Assembly (NCBI GenBank): GCA_963965975.1
Contig: OZ014413.1
Span: forward strand, 8,024,101 to 8,088,100
Origin: Xestospongia bergquistia
Taxonomy: Eukaryota > Porifera > Demospongiae > Haplosclerida > Petrosiidae
Length of the DNA: 64,000 nt
Reading direction: 5' to 3'
Part shown: positions 47,383 through 64,000 of the stretch, one piece after another
Position numbering within the stretch: the first letter of the stretch is position 1
Layout: every line of letters begins with the position of its first letter
The notes under the pieces: generated by a model
What the model was told of the DNA's origin: nothing
The model's input: only the letters and a program-made list of their open reading frames with translations
Database searches by the model: none
Position numbers and translations under genes: made by a program

Positions 47383-49687
47383 TTAACAAAAGATTGTCAG
47401 TCATAAAATCCAGTTTTAAATACAAAATCGTTCATTGTCATTTCTTTATGATACTATAATAAATGTGTTTAGTGGTTTGGTTTTCATTTTATAAAGAAAT
47501 AGAATATATATGCATATGATGAACTGTTATTACTTTAATTTCATGTGGTTTTGTTACCTTTGCAGTTTATTAGATGTTAAGCATGTTCTATTTATATTGG
47601 CATATTTATTAATGGCTAATTAATATAAGATTATTATTTACATGTTAAGAGTTATGATTATTTAAACAATATGGAGTGTAATGAGATTAACAGCCAATGT
47701 TAAAAACAAAACATAGTGCCTTTACTAATAGGAACCCACCTCTCCCCTAGAGTAATTATAACTAGATGAAGGTATATCCAAGTATTTAAGTTTTCTTTTA
47801 TATCATAGTCACATCAGGCCTAGGAAATTATTTTTTTGATTTGATTTAAAAATTATCAATTCTTGTATTATTTCAAAAGATTTCTGACCAAATTTCAATA
47901 TTTTTTATTTACATCTGTTAGCAAGTAATATCTTATTTATAATTTCACAACAATGCTTACTCTCCTAAAATCAGTTTGAGAATATTTTCATAACAGTTAT
48001 AGAAGTGTCTTTGTTATCTATACCATCTAGAAAACAGAATTGCCAAAATTATTTTAGGAAACAAACAGTACTCGATAGCACCAATTGAATAGTTTGATAA
48101 CTTAGACCTAATTATAAACTTAAATAGATAGTTAATATAAGTTACAGCAATTTAGGCATATTATCATTATGCAATTAACTACTTTGATGTTCAATAGACA
48201 TAGCAGCAGTAGTCTATGCAGGAGTCATTACTGTTCAAAATGATTATAATTTTGTATTTTAACAAATTCAGTTTTTATCCAACAATTCCATTATATAAGA
48301 TAGAAAAAATAAAATTATTTTAAATTTAATTGTACACAAAACATTAGAATGGGGCACTCCATGCCTTATGTTGTATCTTGTACTAAGAGGGTAACAACCA
48401 GTATGTTGAATAAGGCAACTATATCAATAATTAATATATTATCTTAGTCAAAAAACATAGTTCCACTTAAGGAAATGAATATATATTAAATAGTGTTGTG
48501 ATTATGGTATTATAAAGAAGCACTCTTTTATACAATTAGTTGCTATATATAGTAAATGTTGGATTATCAGTACTTTCAAGTTCCTGCCTATCTAATTGCC
48601 TTGATTCATATTCTGTAATTATAATTCTCTCATTGACATCAGATAGTTCATTACGTTGTCTATACTTGTATTTATATGCAGCAATAGTATAACAGATGAC
48701 CGAAGTCAACACAAAACCAGTTTTAACAGCATAATATTCCCAGTGACATCCAATAGATAATGTAATCATAGACTGTGATGCAAGATAGGCTCACATGAAC
48801 AAGTACCACAATGTTATCAGTAATCTTTGCATTTGATGATGATTTTGAGCTGCAATAAATTCAATGACAATCTCATATTAAATAAGTGCTTCTACTGATA
48901 TTTATAGTTTGGTTCAGCATAGTTACTATGATCAGTAATAAGAACAGCATAAAAATAACATAGTATTGATCAAATTGTCATAATACAGTGCTCATGTTGA
49001 TTGGATCATAGAAGACTTAACTCATATTTGGTATTTGTAGATTAATTATCATAATGATCCCTTGATGCACATATACAGCAAACTTTTGCACTTTTCTCTC
49101 TACATTTAACCTTATCATTTTACTTACTTAGTTGTTAATCATAAGTTAATTTAATCTATATATTTAGTTATTGTATACACTTAAAAAAAGCAATACACTG
49201 TTAGAAATGAAATTTATCACAGCGGCCAACTGTGTCACAGCAATGGTTTCAAAACAGACTTATTACTAATAACAACGTGTAATTATAACTCTGGATACTA
49301 ATAAATTATTAGTATCCAGAGTTGCATGTTGTGACATATACAGTTCCATATTGAAGTGACAAGTGGAAAAAAGAAATAATTGTAAACATTACTCAACATA
49401 TCTAACTAATTTGAATTATGGCTAGTCCTGTCATTACATTATTAATGCTCTTTTTGTAAAAAAACAATACCTAAAGGTATTGTCATCAAGTAGTGTCTGT
49501 ACACAATATTATATCTTTTAATTTACAATCAAAGGCAACTATATTTTTAAAGATAATCCTTTCAACCTATTCTTGTACAAAAATAGACATCTTAAAAATT
49601 TTAAAGAAAGTAAACAAAATCAATTGTTTTGAATTTAATTATTTAAGCTTTTTATAACTACTTATTTTAACGAATACTTCACTTGGT
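47383..49687. other. Second copy of the A-B spacer
   Basis: Collinear with 20251-22599, with scattered substitutions and short indels. It contains the second transporter-like fragment and the conserved hairpin at 49287-49323. No functional gene seen. Confidence 0.8.
48530..48880 (-). pseudogene. Second copy of the SLC15/POT-like C-terminal fragment
   Basis: Matches 21455-21790. This copy keeps the end of the protein (YKYKYRQRNELSDVNERIII, then EYESRQLDRQELESTDNPTF) but has a stop before the last helix and differs upstream. So each copy is broken at a different place, and neither can make a full transporter. Confidence 0.5.

Positions 49688-64000
<14,313 letters not shown>

Overview
The window looks like nuclear DNA of a demosponge, Amphimedon-like (inference). 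It is strongly AT-rich, most introns are only about 45-60 bases with GT-AG ends, and giant receptors are built from long runs of scavenger receptor cysteine-rich (SRCR) domains. All exon limits below were read by eye from splice consensus, domain continuity and reading-frame phase. The phases close without a break for all three genes, but no transcript was available.

Layout: 1-5979 is repeat-bearing intergenic DNA. Gene A (5980-20250, +, 56 exons, about 3,367 residues) has a signal peptide, 20 SRCR domains, Ig, EGF, Ig, a linker, an HRM-like domain, GAIN, GPS and seven transmembrane helices, so it is an adhesion GPCR. A 2.3-kb spacer follows. Gene B (22600-43983, -, 70 exons, about 4,213 residues) converges on it. 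B has a related signal peptide and SRCR array, grown to 30 domains, but ends in IPT, AMOP, vWD, two EGFs, one transmembrane helix and a short tail (the SUSD2/Mesh/MUC4 type). Intergenic DNA fills 43984-49687. Gene C (49688 to beyond 64000, -) is a close paralogue of B whose 5' part lies outside the window.

History: a block made of the last part of gene A, the spacer and gene B was duplicated in tandem, giving a relic of the GPCR last exon at 47280-47382, a second spacer and gene C. Both spacers carry a degraded piece that looks like the C-terminus of an SLC15/POT-type transporter gene. DNA transposons sit in introns: a decayed hAT copy with a nested mariner-like MITE in gene B, and a 985-bp inverted-repeat element with a target duplication in gene C.

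How the genes may work together: A and B/C present homologous SRCR ectodomains on different membrane tails. Both tails carry a known self-cleavage motif: HLT in the GPS of A, GDPH at the start of the vWD of B and C. The locus therefore looks like a recognition cluster in which one kind of ligand-binding array is wired either to G-protein signalling or to an adhesive, mucin-like stalk. A role in self/non-self or microbe recognition is inference.
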